From Loxodes magnus (lineage: Eukaryota; Ciliophora; Karyorelictea; Loxodida; Loxodidae), in assembly GCA_946699065.1 (NCBI GenBank), contig CAMPDV010000143.1, forward strand, positions 434,001 to 498,000: a stretch of 64,000 nt of DNA, read 5' to 3'. Below, piece by piece: positions 1 through 12,639 of this stretch. Each line of letters begins with the position of its first letter. Within the stretch, counting starts at the first letter, position 1. Made by a program: the position numbers and the translations under genes. The notes beneath the pieces were generated by a model, which saw only the letters and a program-made list of their open reading frames with translations, was not told where the DNA came from and did no database searches.

Positions 1-2775
1 ATATTTAAGAAAACGCAGATTCAGTGCTAGGATCATTTATTCCTGATTTAAATACAACAAACTTCCTCAAGATCTTGCAAGAAAGTATATAGATGCGAAA
101 AGAGCTAACTAAGAGTATAAAGAAACTCAAATTTATTTTGGAAGAATTAATTAAAGAGTACTTAATCTTCAGAAATCAGCTAATAAACTTTGAAATAAAC
201 ATAAATATCATCTATGAAAATGGTTAAAAGATAAAGCAAAGAAGAAATTTCTAAATCTTAATGAAGAACCAAAAAGTATGTTTTAACAAGCGAAAAAGAT
301 TCTGAACTCAAAAATAAGAAACAAAATGAACTTTAATTAAGAGCTTAAAAACCAATTCGTTGATTCATGAGAGAACTTTGTTTTTAATAATTATTAAAAT
401 CTTACTTAATAGTAGCTTGACAATAGTAAGAAAAATTTTAATCTAGTTTATTGAAATATTAAAGAAATTTAAGAGTAAATACCTTCTTATTTACAAGAAT
501 TCCAACTCTTTACGATTTAAGAAATTTAGGAAATTATTCAATAAATCCCTAATGGAAAAGCAGCTGGTCCAGATGGCATAAAGGAAGAATTATTGAAGTA
601 TGGAGGTTATTATCTTATTTTGATTCTTCATTCTTCTTGAATAATATGCTGAGGTTAGGTAGAATACCTGAAGAACTTAATACGTCAATCATTATTCCTA
701 TATTTAAAAAAGGAACCAAAGATGATTGGAAAAATAGGAGACCTTTTTCTTTTTTGAACTCTATACTAAAAATATATGATAAAGCTTTAACTAATAAGTT
801 ATATGATTAAATATATAAAAGAAACTTAATTCATGAAAGCTAGATGGGATTCATGAAAAGGAAACAAACTACTATGCAAATTTAGACAATATAGTAAATA
901 ATAGAATCCTATCGCAAATAAGCAAAAGGGAAGAAAAAACTCCTTGCCACACTAATAGATGTAGAGAAAATACTTGATACTATAGAAAGAAGATTGCTTT
1001 TCGATTAACTCAGGAGAGTCAAGCTTCCTTTAGGACTTATAAATGCCCTTGAATCTTTCTATAAAAACATAAATTCTTCCTTTCTTATAGATGGAACCTT
1101 ATCTAGGAAGATAAAATACAATAATGGAGTTATATAAGGTAGCTCACATGGTCCAGTGCTTGCTTTGCTGTACTATGATATTGTAATCAGATATTTAGAA
1201 AGTAAAAGTAACATAATAGGATTCAAATGTAATACTATTGGCAGAAGCTTCACATGCAGAGGATGGGCAGATGGTTTAATTCTCCTATCCAAATCTGGAA
1301 AGTTCATGCAGATTTTAATAAATGAAACATAAAAAGTATTCGAATGTACTTAATTGAATATTAATACTTCAAAATGCGAAGCTATTTAATTCTTAAAAAA
1401 GAATCAAAAAGAAGTTAAGTTAAACTTAAAAATAAAAGGCAATCCAATTATTTAAAAGTAATAAGTAACGTATTTAGGAGTAATTCTTCATCAAAAAAAG
1501 GATCTAAGTAATCACTGCAAATCGGTTTCATCTAATTATTTGTCTGTTATGAAGAAAGTAGTATATACATTATCAAGATATAAAAATGTGACACCTTGAC
1601 ATTTTAAGATTTTGTGCCGGATGTTCACGTTCCCTAAAGTTGAATATGGAGGAGAATTAATACCTTGAGTAGTCTAAAATGGAGCTACTGGAACACTAAA
1701 TAAAATTGACAAAAGTATGAGATTAATAGCAAGGAAAGCCTTCTAAGCACCTGAAAACACTTTTAATGAGTTCTTTTATATAAATCTTAACTGAATGCCA
1801 TTTAAAGATATTATGGCTTTGAGGTTTTTTAGATTTTTTTATAAAATACGATAAGAAAGTATTAACCTTCCATAATCAACATTAGGGACTCTCTTTATGA
1901 ATAATTGATAGGAAGGATATTAATATAGAGACTAATTAACAAGATTATCTGAATACTACGAAATTTACTTTAATAATTAGGAACATAATAGTAGCTTAAT
2001 TACCTTTACGAAATATGTAAAGAACTAGATTCAACAAAAATTCTATAAAATAACTTAGTAAAGACTTAAATGTATGCCAACTTCAAAGATTTTTATAGAA
2101 TAATTTTGTAACTAACGATAATTCCCAGAAAACCTATCCGAAACTAAATAAATAATATAGAAAAGAAATAATCAGTATATACAAACTCAGAACTTAAAGC
2201 TACAACTTTCGGAAAGATCTTCAAGACAGACATTATCCTATCGAGAATCCTCATTACATCTGTGGAGAATTGGACAAGTTCCAACATATTATGGATTGCA
2301 ATTGTTACATAGATATAAGAGAATGGCTAATAAAAAAGATTGAATAAGGCGATATAGGAAGATTAATAACCTATGATTAAAATTATATCAACTAATTCCC
2401 AAAAAACAAGATAGAATAAATTGATTTACAAATAAAAATTTTCCACAGGATGCTGCTCAAAAGGAGATTGGAATTATTCGAAATGGAAGAAGAATGATTG
2501 GAAAGTCCTGAATCTAAGGAATAGGAAGTAAAAAATCAAGAAAATAGTGAAGAGAATGAGGAAGAAAAGGAATAATAAGAAGAGCTAAAAGAATAAGTGG
2601 AAGAGTAGAAGGAAAAAATTGATAACTAAGATGATCAAGCTGAAGTATAAGATGAAGATGAAAGTGGGAGATGAAAAACTTATTAATAATTCTAAAGCGT
2701 CTTTAATTGAAGGAAGTAATTCTAACAATTAAAGATGTCACTAGACTATTTTAGTTTAGTTTAAGTTTAAATTTA
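1..2775 (+). mobile_element. LINE (non-LTR retrotransposon), linker, reverse transcriptase and 3' end; 5' end outside window
   Basis: The frame shows the LINE reverse-transcriptase entry motif GKAAGPDGI near 555-590, then an IIIPIFKKG block near 690-710, a QGSSHGPVL block near 1137-1160 and the polymerase-box region near 1265, which reads WADG where the family has xADD. Near 2240-2300 there is a C-terminal Cys/His motif (YICG, then H and C), typical of the zf-RVT-like region after LINE RTs, followed by a highly acidic and Gln-rich tail. The 3' end carries a long hairpin (2698-2737) and then a TTTTAGTTT motif. TAA and TAG read as Gln. Frame changes and the altered polymerase box mark it as a dead copy. 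The same family recurs at 26.8-27.9 kb (-), 36.8-40.0 kb (+) and 53.7-54.2 kb (+). Confidence 0.85.
2698..2737 (+). other. conserved 3' hairpin of the LINE
   Basis: The arms CGTCTTTAATTG and CAATTAAAGATG form a 12-bp stem with one G-U pair, around a loop that can pair GAA with TTC. It lies just before the terminal ACTATTTTAGTTTAG. The copy at 26815-26854 (other strand) keeps the stem with an A-U pair in place of the G-U. A 3' hairpin of this kind is what LINE reverse transcriptases usually recognise; that role is inferred here. Confidence 0.6.
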
Positions 2776-2929
2776 TTATTTATTACACGCTTATAACTGA
2801 TATTTACCAACTCAAATATTACTTCTCTCTATCAATATTTCTTATACTATATTACATAATAAATTAAAGTGGGTTCACCTTTTTTAGACCTACCACTGTT
2901 TAAACGTTCAATAATGCTAAATAAATAAT

Positions 2930-3205
2930 TCTGAAAATGGAGTTTTGGCAGGTTGCATCTCTTGAAACTACCAAGGCAGTACTCACATGTCACCCCAAGT
3001 TAGATTTCAGGTCGCCACAGCCGAAGATCATTCCGTTCTAAGGTTTCGAGGATAAGCCAAAGCAGTGAAAGGCAAAGTTGATCATGGGTACTTTATTCCC
3101 CAACCTCTGATGAAGCTATCCTTTTCTCCATCCTTCGATTATGGCTTTAGTTCCTTCGGAGGTTCCACCCACTAAAGCAAGCTAAAGTTTGGGAACCTTC
3201 ATCTT
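2930..3205 (-). repeat. structured GC-rich repeat R2, diverged copy
   Basis: On the minus strand this matches the first monomer of the repeat at 56.2 kb. Shared blocks are CATCAGAGGTTGGGGAA, AGTACCCAT, a CTGCTTTGG block and a CTTCGGC block, in the same order and spacing. It is much richer in G and C than its surroundings. No coding potential is evident. The family also occurs at 56157 and 59890. Confidence 0.6.
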
Positions 3206-3690
3206 AAAATTGATTTAATAAAATATTTAAATATAAACATATACTCATAAACATATAAATATATAAATATAATTAATATTATTATTATTATTATTTTACT
3301 ATTTTAATTAATAAGAGTTATAATTTAGTATATAAGTAGTCCACTCTCATAATCTGTTCCAAGACTCATCCATCACTACAGAAATTAAATTGATTCTTGC
3401 AACCTTGATTTCAAATAGCATTCAAACTTACCCCCTTATTATTTTTACATTCTAACTCACATTCTATCATAATTACAATTTATAGTACCAACTAAAAATA
3501 GACATAAAACAATTACCATCTATTAAATAAAATAATTATCCTATAAAGACCACTTACATACTAAAATTAATTCTAATTACATTCTTTAAAAAATATTTAA
3601 TGCTAAAATACTTTTATCATCTATGTAAATAAATAACTAGTCGAAACTTTAAAACATATGTCAAATTTTATATTACTAGCTAAAATGATT
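3206..3690. other. AT-rich spacer
   Basis: Low-complexity AT-rich DNA with a short ATT microsatellite near 3275-3297. I see no gene or element in it. Confidence 0.5.
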
Positions 3691-4385
3691 AGTAAATGCT
3701 TACGCTCTATAGTTTTAAAAAATATTAAATGCTTACAATCTATAGTTTTAAAAAGTATTAAGTGTTTAACTTACATTCTATAGTTTTAAAAATATTATAT
3801 GTTTAACTTACCAACTATAAGTTTTAAAGAATATTAAATGTTTAACTTACTTTCTATAGTTTTAAAAAATATTAAATGTTTACAGACTATAGTTTTAAAG
3901 AATATTAAATGCTTAACTTACTATCTATAAGTTTTAAAGAATATTAAATGTTTAACTTACTTTCTATAGTTTTAAAAATATTAAATTTTTAACTTACATC
4001 CTAGTTTTAAAAAGTATTAAGTGCTTAACTTACATTCTATAGTTTTAAAAAATTAAATGTTTAACTTACCAACTATAAGTTTTAAAGAATATTAAAGGCT
4101 TAACTTACTATCTATGATTTTTAAAAATATTAAATGTTTACAGACTATAGTTTTAAAGAATATTAAATGCTTAACTTACCTTCTATAAGTTTTAAAGAAT
4201 ATTAAATGCTTAACTTACCATCTATAAGTTTTAAAGAATATTAAATGCTTAGCTTACATTCTATAAGTTTTAAAGAATATTAAATGTTTAACTTACTTTC
4301 TAAATGTTTTAAAGAATATTAAATGCTTAAATTACATTCTATAAGTTTTAAAAAATATTAAATGTTTAACTTACCTATATTAAAA
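3690..4385. repeat. minisatellite, unit about 33-42 bp, some 16 degenerate copies
   Basis: The block is built from repeats of a pattern like CTATAAGTTTTAAAGAATA followed by TTAAATGCTTAACTTACNNT. Units vary between a long form of about 40 bp and a shorter one of about 33 bp that lacks part of the CTTAACTTAC segment. It lies a little beyond the 3' end of the TRIM-like gene on the opposite strand. No coding sense is apparent. Confidence 0.85.
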
Positions 4386-4609
4386 GCTTAGAAATATGAC
4401 TTACTTCCTATAATAAGATTATTATAATTTACCATCTACATATATTTATTTTAAAAATTTAACTCACTCCATCTTATTTAGAGTTATTCTCCATCCATAA
4501 TATTTAAAGATTGTATTGTATCGTTATATCCCAACTCTTTGTTATTTTTATAAATATCCAACGACCATTAGTATAACATAGTTTATTTTTCTATCATATT
4601 CCTTATTTA

Positions 4610-6244
4610 TCAGATTCTAGTATCTTATTTAACTGTAAGAATCACAGATTTATTATTTGGTGATACTATCGATATTTAAACTTCATATTTCATGATCCTT
4701 GTCTATAACTCACTCAACTAATACGTTAATTATTTCCTTTCCTCCAATAAACTTTAAATCTATTTTTCAAAATTAGATCTCTCCTATTTTAAATTCTCTA
4801 TTTATTAACTTAACTCTTGATTCTAAATCTTATATTTTTTGCTTGTCTTAGTAAGTACATTCAAATCAATCTCTTTCTACATATTTTACTCATTCATCTT
4901 ATTTATTTAGTCTCTTAAAAGATCATTATCCTTTCTTTAACCGTCAAGCTAACTCTCTAACTCTCTTATCTTTTACTCTTTTAATAAACCTTATTTTTCA
5001 TACTACTCCTATAAAGATAAATTCCACTTATCCTTCTCTTTAACAGTCTAAAGCAACTCACTTATTTGCAATTTATATTAAACATCCTGACTCGATAAAC
5101 CTTTTATTTACTCATTTAAACTCTTAGACTATTCCTCTAACTTACTTTTATAGCCTTATAACGCAAAGCTATTTTACTACAAGATAGTATTCTAATACTA
5201 GAACATGCTCTCTCTCTATTTCTCTAACTCCTCTATTACTTTCTAGTAATGAAATATTTATTCCCTTATTTCATTTAATACCAAATCCTACTCTCTAATA
5301 TCTTAATGTAACTTTTAGATTTATTCTTTACTTTCTTTATTTACACTCTCATATTATTTAGCCTACAACTAAAACTCCTATCATTAAAGCTATATAGTTC
5401 TCTAAAAGGATTATTTCTATACTCTAACATGCAACTCTTTTTCTTATTTTGGCTGATTCTTCTTCATCATTCTCTCAATTACTTAAGCTTCTATATTCTT
5501 TAAGTTAAGAATAGCTTAATATTAAGAATATTTTTATTCATCCTTTATTTACTTTTCTTAAAGCTATACTTCCAATCTCTCTAACTCAACCTTCTTTATC
5601 TCACACAACTATATAGTAGCCTATTACATTAACCCAATACTCTCTACTTACTTACTCATTTCAAATGGATTATTTTAACTTATTTCCTACCTACATTATT
5701 CACCTTTCTCCTATACTCTTATCGCCACCTCCTCACATGCTTTCGCTAAACTTCTCTTGATTTTATCATAGATCTATATTATCTTATCCCTATTTATCGT
5801 ATTATCTTCAGCCAACTACTTTTATCATTGACCTAAAACAGAAGAATATTGCTTTAACCTCTTCTTTATAGCACTGAAAGTCATTTATATTCGAGCTTAC
5901 ATAATAGGAACGATCTCCTCTTGTTTACCACATTGATGATTCTTATGAGAACCCTATTGACATTTTTGACATATTAATGTACTGTCACTCAGACAATACA
6001 AAGCTAGAATTTCATTATGCTCTTAACATGTACTCAATAAGTATTATTTTGAATTTAGTATTTCCAATTCTTCAATTTGTCTATCAGTGATGATATCATG
6101 ATTGTTGCATATGAACTTCTTTTAGATTTTGTAGAAACCTTTCAAACATTTCTCACAGATGATACATCCACAATCACATCTTCTAGGCTTTTTAAACTCT
6201 TAGTTGAAGGGTTTTTCGCAAACCTCACACTTAAGTGCTTACAT
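4610..6244 (-). CDS. TRIM-like RING / B-box / coiled-coil protein, 544 aa
   Basis: Starts at ATG 6244 (MQALKCEVC) and runs without a break to TGA at 4612-4610, with TAA and TAG as Gln and two internal TGA codons (residues 140 and 288) as Trp. Residues 6-49 form a zinc-binding RING-like module (C6, C9, C25, C27, C30, C33, C46, H49). Residues 73-103 form a B-box (C73, H76, C84, C92, C95, H100, H103). From about residue 115 to 510 the sequence is almost entirely Glu, Gln, Lys, Arg and Leu with heptad spacing, a long coiled coil. RING, B-box and coiled coil in this order define the tripartite-motif class, usually ubiquitin ligases or cytoskeletal scaffolds. No C-terminal substrate domain is seen. 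A shorter paralogue lies at 14506-15270. The substrate is unknown. The intact frame argues for a working gene. Confidence 0.85.
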
Positions 6245-6897
6245 TTTATTTATGAAATAAACTAAAAATTAAAAGAAACTAATTTTATTGTTTTAAGAGA
6301 TATTTATATATTAAAAAAGGATTCTTTTATTAGCTTTGCGAAATAAATAGAAGAATAATTACTATTAAAATTAAAATATAAAATTAAAACATTTCCCTCT
6401 AAAATATTAGATATGTTTATAATAAATATTTAGTCACATAGTAACAAAAACTATGAATATAATCTTAGGAATTTACTTGAAGATACGATATATTAATATA
6501 TTAATATATTATAAATAGGTTTAACTACTTAATATATTATATAGTTATTTCAATAACTCAAATATTATATGCTTAATGAAGGTAATAAGCAAGTGTGCTA
6601 TAAAAAACATATAAAAAGATTCAAAAGTTCTTAATAAGCTAAAAGTACTCCTAAATGTAATTTTGAATAACCTTTAGTTCTATTAGAAATCAAATTATAA
6701 TAAATAATTTTTTATATAAGCACAAAATGATAAAAAAGAAGTTACTACACATTTACAGTGACTTCTATAAAAGCAAATAAAAAAGAAAAGATGTAAATAA
6801 ACCTAGAAATTGATATTAAGAAATTAGTAAACATAAAATAAATTTAGTAAAATAGCAAGATGATAACTAAACTAGCCACTAGTATATAAATTAATTA
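6245..6897. other. AT-rich intergenic DNA between divergent genes
   Basis: Separates the TRIM-like gene (-) from the LRR gene (+), so both promoters should lie here. No specific motif can be defended in such AT-rich sequence. Confidence 0.4.
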
Positions 6898-9640
6898 ATG
6901 AACATGACAGAATATCAGGTAAAAATACCAAATATTTCTAATTCTCGTCATTTTAAAATCTTAACTTTAAGTTATAATCAAATCCAAGACTTCTCTTTTA
7001 TCAGCTGCAAGTAACTGAGAAAGCTGGTAGTTAATCATAACTAAATTTAGCAAGTTTCTTGAAATGCTGATCTTATAGAGTTGACAGAAATTGATATTTC
7101 CTGAAATTAGTTGAAAAACCTAGAAGGACTGGATAACTAAATTTAGTGCTTGATACTTCATATATTGAAATAGAATCGTAAAAGGAAACGCAAGATAGCA
7201 TATAAACTTTGGCTTATCTTTAAAAAAATAGATCAGCAAAAGAACTTCTTTAATTGTAAGTATTACCTATAATTAGAATAGAGATTAAAATTTTAAGAGT
7301 AGATTAAGAGTCACTAACATTAGAAAAATTAGAGTAATAGAAATAAAAAACAAAAATTTAAACAGTTAGCTAAAGGAATAAATTATTTTATAGTAGCATG
7401 GAAAAATAGAAATCTTTGATTGCATTTATGTAGTTAAACAATACAAAAATTACAGTTAAGCTCGCAGGTTGGATAGGTTGCTGTTCTTTTAGGTGAAGAA
7501 AGTAAAATAACAAGTTATTAAGCCCGTATGAAGAAATTCAAGCGCCCTTAAAAATTAATATAGGTAGCCATTAAAAATGCTATTATTGCTTTAGGTAGAA
7601 TATCGCAGTTAATTTCCAGAGATTTGCGAAATCTTCATAATTTCTTACGTATTAGCTAAGATCTCTTTAAATTATGAAAATCTGCATCTCACCTCGTATT
7701 TATTAAGATAATAAAAGGATTATAATCTTTATAGCTCTGTATGTAAAAATCTTTATCATTATCTTAACTGAGAAACAAAAATTAAGAAAATTTAAGAATA
7801 GCAAGAAATAGCAGTTCTAAAGTAGGAAGAAGTGCTAAATGCAGTAAAGATAATCCATTCGACATTTCTGAAATATTTAAAAGAATTAAAGATATTCAGA
7901 TAATTCTAAATCTTAATCTCAGGAAGTAATTTAAAGAACTAATAACCAATAAAGTAGAAGCAGCTTTATTAATCAAGGAATCTAAACTGAATAATTTTTT
8001 TCATAACTACTTAAGATGAAAAATAGCATTTAAGAAGCAAGAATTTTAAATAGAAGATCATTAAAAAAACTTAAAATAGATCTGCTGGTTCTTTTATCTT
8101 CAGATGGATATTTAAATATTTGGAAAGATATGCTTCTGATAAATTTATAGAGCAGAGAAATTTTGATATACTCAAAAGTTTTTCCAATAATGAAAAATAA
8201 ACTAAGATACAGTAAATGAGTAAAAATAACTGAACATTTGTAAGACAAAACAGCTAGAAGTAAGACAATTAAGCATTGGTATCCTTGGAGAAATAAAAAA
8301 CTGGATGCCTTTAAAGTTTGCTTGAAATTAACGAGTCATAAAAGGAAGTGATTTTATAAGGGTAATATAGAGAGGTAACCAAACTGCTTTAAGCAAGTAG
8401 AAACATCTTGAAGATAAATTTTTATCTCACTTCAATTTATCCACACTTTCTATCTTTAGACCTGATTAAAGATACTAGATAAAGTAAAGTGATAAATTTA
8501 GTCAATAAGGTAAGAATGATCAAGATATGAGCGACATGTAGAACAGTAATCGGAGTAAAAGCGAAAATAGTAAAGTAAATTAGACTAAAGGATAAAAAAC
8601 TTGGTTACTCAAAAAATTTCTAATTAAAAAAACTCACAAATCCAGCCCAATTTAGAAAACTATTTAAGTTCTAATTTGAAAACTTATAAATAGCAGAAAA
8701 ACCTAAGTTTTAAAAGTATGTTATGATACTTGAATAAAAAAGAATTAAAGTAACGTCAATTGATTATAAGAACTTAGAGAATAAATCAGTTTCTCTATTA
8801 TCTTGAGAGAAGCATCCTAGAAATCAGGATTATATAGAAAGAAGATAAGTGTCTTAGGTTAAAAAAATGATAACAGAAAAGAAGTAAATAGTAGGATTTG
8901 GCTCAAGAATACAAAATCAAATAAGAAAAACCTAAATACAAAGCTTCTCGTTTATCTATATAAGATAATACCCCAAAAAATAAAGTTATAAGGAATTGAC
9001 AAAGCCCTTTGAAAGAAATTTCAGTATCTAGAAAAATATTGAAACCATATTTACTAATATGCAAAAGTAAGTACTTGTTTAGAAAGATTAAGAAAAGTTA
9101 AAAAAATTGAAGAAAAAGATTAAAAATTAACGTATTAAGGAAATTAAATTGAGATAATTTGCCAAAGAAAAAAGAAAATAAAAATAAAAAGAGTTGTCAA
9201 GGTCGAAGAGTAATATGTAGGAGAGTTTAAATTAATCTATTAGTAACTCTAAAATTAGTATTTAAAGGTTTTTAGAATTTTTTAAGATAGAAATAAAGTG
9301 ACGATTATTAAATCATTTTTGAAAGTTCGAAAAAGGAGAATAAACAAGTTCGCTCTGCAAAAAAAAGAGCCAAAGAAGCCTTTAAACTCAGAGATGATTT
9401 TGAATAAAAGTTTTAACAGTTGGATTGAAATGTGAAATGGTTTCAATAAGCATGATCAATTAATAGATAAATTCATAAAATTTATAGAACATAATAAGAC
9501 CTATTTAATGAACTGAAACGTGTTTAGACTAGAAGATAATTTTCTCATTTTTAAAAGCTTAGAAATGAGTTAACCTAATCTTAATAGCTGTTTTCTTGCC
9601 AGCTAAGACTTCAGACATGTTCTCCTTTAATTACTTCTTC
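6898..9640 (+). pseudogene. leucine-rich-repeat protein, probably decayed
   Basis: ATG 6898 opens a frame with clear LRR units over about 75 residues: LTLSYNQI, LRKLVVNHNQI, LTEIDISWNQL, NLEGLDN. In-frame TGA supplies Trp in DISWNQL (7102-7104), the usual LRR 'LSWN' form. After about 7140 the convincing frame (LVLDTSYIE, then LLQLQVLP) is no longer the starting one. Near 8090-9150 another frame is best, and near 9290-9640 the first frame again looks natural (SFNSWIEMWNGF). The pattern fits one large LRR protein with several frameshifts, or unrecognised introns. LRR proteins are protein-protein adaptors; nothing more specific can be said. The 3' end is a guess because no stop codon is decisive. 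Confidence 0.5.
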
Positions 9641-11200
9641 AATCGAGCTGTTAACGCCTTTCGAGAATCTACCATTTTTTTATATAAAAAGTGAAATTCT
9701 TCCCTCTTTTATGTTGGGTAAAGAAATAATAAAATCGCTGATCCCTTTAGCAGCAATTCTGCTAGGACCAATTTTTAAGTAAAAGCAAGATAAAACTATT
9801 TTTTAGTCTGAGATAACAAAGTTTTGGATAAAACACTATATGCTAAGTATTTAACCATAAAATTAAGCTTAGTAGGATTATAAAAACTTACATCTATAAA
9901 CTAAATAGACTGATTAATAATAATTTCAGCTTAATTTGCTTTTTTCTAGTGAAAATTCCTGTACATTTGGATAAATAATAAACTCCTGCTAAAATTTAAA
10001 GCTGAAAGAAGCCTTTTGTCTTATCGCAAGTATAAGCAAATAATAGAAGCAGGATATAGATTGACGTTAATAGATATAACTAACATTTCTTAGTGCATTG
10101 ACATAGAAAATTCTACAATTTGAGAGCTTTAACCAAATAATCACACCTAGAAATATGAAAAAATGAACTAACATGCTACGTATCTTATTAGGCCTAGCAT
10201 AAGTTAATCTTTAATAAAAAATTTATTTCTGTTCTTCTAAATCTACTTCCTTTGATAGTATAGAGAATAAACTCAGCTTTCTTCTCTTATGACTGCAAAT
10301 CTTGACAAATTCTAAATAAAATAAGCATTCTTCTTATATGTAGGTTTAATAGCCCTTTCTAAAATATTTATTTTAACTATAGGTTTGAGGTAACTTATCA
10401 TCTTCTATTTCTTTAATTTACTTGGCAATATAGGATCTACCTTTTCTTAGTTCCTATCTTGATATTTCTTATTTAAAAAGAAATATATTTTTATTTTTTG
10501 TAGTTAATATGATGATAAAGGAATGACTAATAAAGAGCAGTAATCTTAAGGGTAGAAAAAAGTGTTTAAAGTGATATATAAGATGGCTTTATTTTAGTTA
10601 GCATAATATTAGTGGCAGCAGTATTGGAAGTATCTAGAATGTTGTTAGGTTCTGCTGATTAGTTAGTATTAGTAAAGGTTTGATATAGTTAAAAGTAGGT
10701 ATTAGTTTGGTTTAAGTGTAGATAGTTTGGATTAATTTTAGATAGTATTGAATTATAGGAAGTAATGAAGGTAATATTGGTATCCCACTTATAATAACTA
10801 TAATAGCTTTATAAGATTAACTAAATCATGGTTTAGACCTATTTGATATGGTATTAAATGTTATAACTAATATAGTAATAAAACTCCTAAATGATTGGTA
10901 TTATATACTCTGTATTATAATATTAGAATACTTAGAGCATTATTTAGATAAATAGTAGCAGTTATTAATAAAAATAGCTTATTAACTACTTAATTATAAC
11001 TAAACTAGTTAACTACTTTATATACTAAGTATACCTATTACAAGATATCAATTATATTTAATAATACTTACCTATTATTATTTCTATACTTATCTAATAG
11101 ATATCATATCTATGTCATACTTAATTCATCATTATTAATCTCTCTATATTCATTTTATTAATATTTTAACTCTAACTCCTAGAACTAATTCATTGCTATT
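9641..11200. other. AT-rich region without recognisable features
   Basis: No domain, RNA gene or repeat is recognisable. Reading frames stay open only because TAA and TAG are sense codons, which carries little weight. Confidence 0.4.
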
Positions 11201-11204
11201 ACTT

Positions 11205-11700
11205 TAAATACTTACTGCATACTTTGCACCATAATTGGAAGAAATGTGCAACTACAATGATAGCTATGTATTCATTTTGCAAGTAAAGAGTAGATTTTTT
11301 AATGCAACTAAAAATAGTTGATAAGCAAAGAAAAAATTGATAAAAGCACCATTAGGATTAATTTTCTATAAAACGCTTAATAAGCTTGCTCCTAAGATTT
11401 AGACTACATAAAGCAATCAAAACTTAAAAACGATGAACTCGCATTTCTTGTTTGTTTCTGTATACTAAACATCAATATAACTGAATTAGGCCAATTAAAC
11501 TTAAACGAAGCTGTTAACAATGATAATTGCAAGTAATTAATTTAAATTTTGAAATATACTGAATGTAATTATTCAGCTCTCTTAGCAGTACTTATAGTGC
11601 TTCTTATTATAACAACAAGAGTCATAATAATGACTACAATCATGAATATTCTTATTATATTAGTTTAAGGCAGGACAAGGTCCATATTTATTATCTCCTA
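11205..11700 (+). CDS. unrecognised reading frame with hydrophobic C-terminal segment
   Basis: One frame has a protein-like composition over roughly 150 codons. It includes NDELAFLVCFCILNINITEL near 11420-11485, and a stretch of about 25 hydrophobic residues (ALLAVLIVLLIITTR and onward) near 11580-11640 that could be a membrane segment. No start codon is convincing and the end is unclear. I do not recognise a family. It could be part of a decayed gene. Confidence 0.25.
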
Positions 11701-11764
11701 TAAGATAATTTTTTTAATTTAATTAATTTTGCAAGAAGGTTTTTACTACATAATAGTATAAATA

Positions 11765-12300
11765 AATAAGCGTGGTATCAACCACATTTATTTGGATCAT
11801 CATGATTAATAAAGAAACCTTAATTTATTATCAGAATTAGTCTTGAAAAATTTTCTTGTTTCGCCTGGTCTCTTTGATCTTCTTCTTCTTCATTCCGTCT
11901 TTAAAATCAAATTTAATTGGCTTCAATCTCTAATTCTTACAATTATTTCCCGAAGGTAGGAGTTGGAAGGGATAAGAGGATATTCCAAAATGGCATTAAA
12001 TAATGTAGTGGAATAAATTCTCTTATATAAAAGTTATAATTGTCTCAACCATGCATTTATGAGTTCAAATTCCTGATCAGATTAATGACATGTGGATCAA
12101 GATAACTCTAAGATCTGGACATCAGGACTACTAGTCAGATTCTCTACTGATAGAGAGAATCCTCAAATAAGTAAGGTTTATCACACAATGGACATGCCCT
12201 TTCTTGATGTGATGGCACCTATTGCAAGAGTAATTGCTATACAGACATGACTGCACCGGATTATCTACTCAGCTGACTAGAGCCGAGAATCTATTAAAAA
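11765..12300 (-). mobile_element. Z element: Cys/His-rich coding fragment ending in a hairpin
   Basis: This 540-bp, relatively GC-rich unit is clearly related to 16392-16905, which lies in the other orientation. Both begin with TAGATTCT and carry a Cys/His cluster: CNRCHHIKKG here, CNKCHYKK in the other copy, with CPLCDKPY readable in part. Both have a basic C-terminal stretch. The minus-strand 3' end is a perfect hairpin GTGGTTGATACCAC (11772-11785). It resembles the tail of a retroposon or a LINE C-terminal zinc region, but I cannot place the family. Confidence 0.5.
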
Positions 12301-12639
12301 AAATATTTTATAACAACAAGATAGATGAAGCTTAGGTATTTAAATATCATTTATTTATTTTTTAACGGTAATTTTCAAATAATTAAATCTCTAAATCAAT
12401 TTTAGGTCTATTATTTTTATAATATTCTTAATTTTTTATAGATCGCTTTCTAAAATGTAAATGAATCTTTTAGAATATTTATAAATCTATTTATTCTTAC
12501 TTAACAATACTAAAATAAATAAAAGACGTTACATAAGCTTAATTTAAAATAAATATATTAAGTTTACCTAGGGATCATAGATTTTTTAAGATAGAAAAAA
12601 AGAATAAAAAATAAAGAATAAAATTAAGTTTATAGTCTT

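Noticed and set aside
3690-4385. Repeat array as a CRISPR
   Set aside because: Units are tandem and degenerate with no unique spacers, and the organism is a eukaryote.
7440-8080. Continuous open frame through the middle of the LRR region taken as a single protein
   Set aside because: With TAA, TAG and TGA all readable, an open frame is no evidence; the most protein-like segments lie in other frames.
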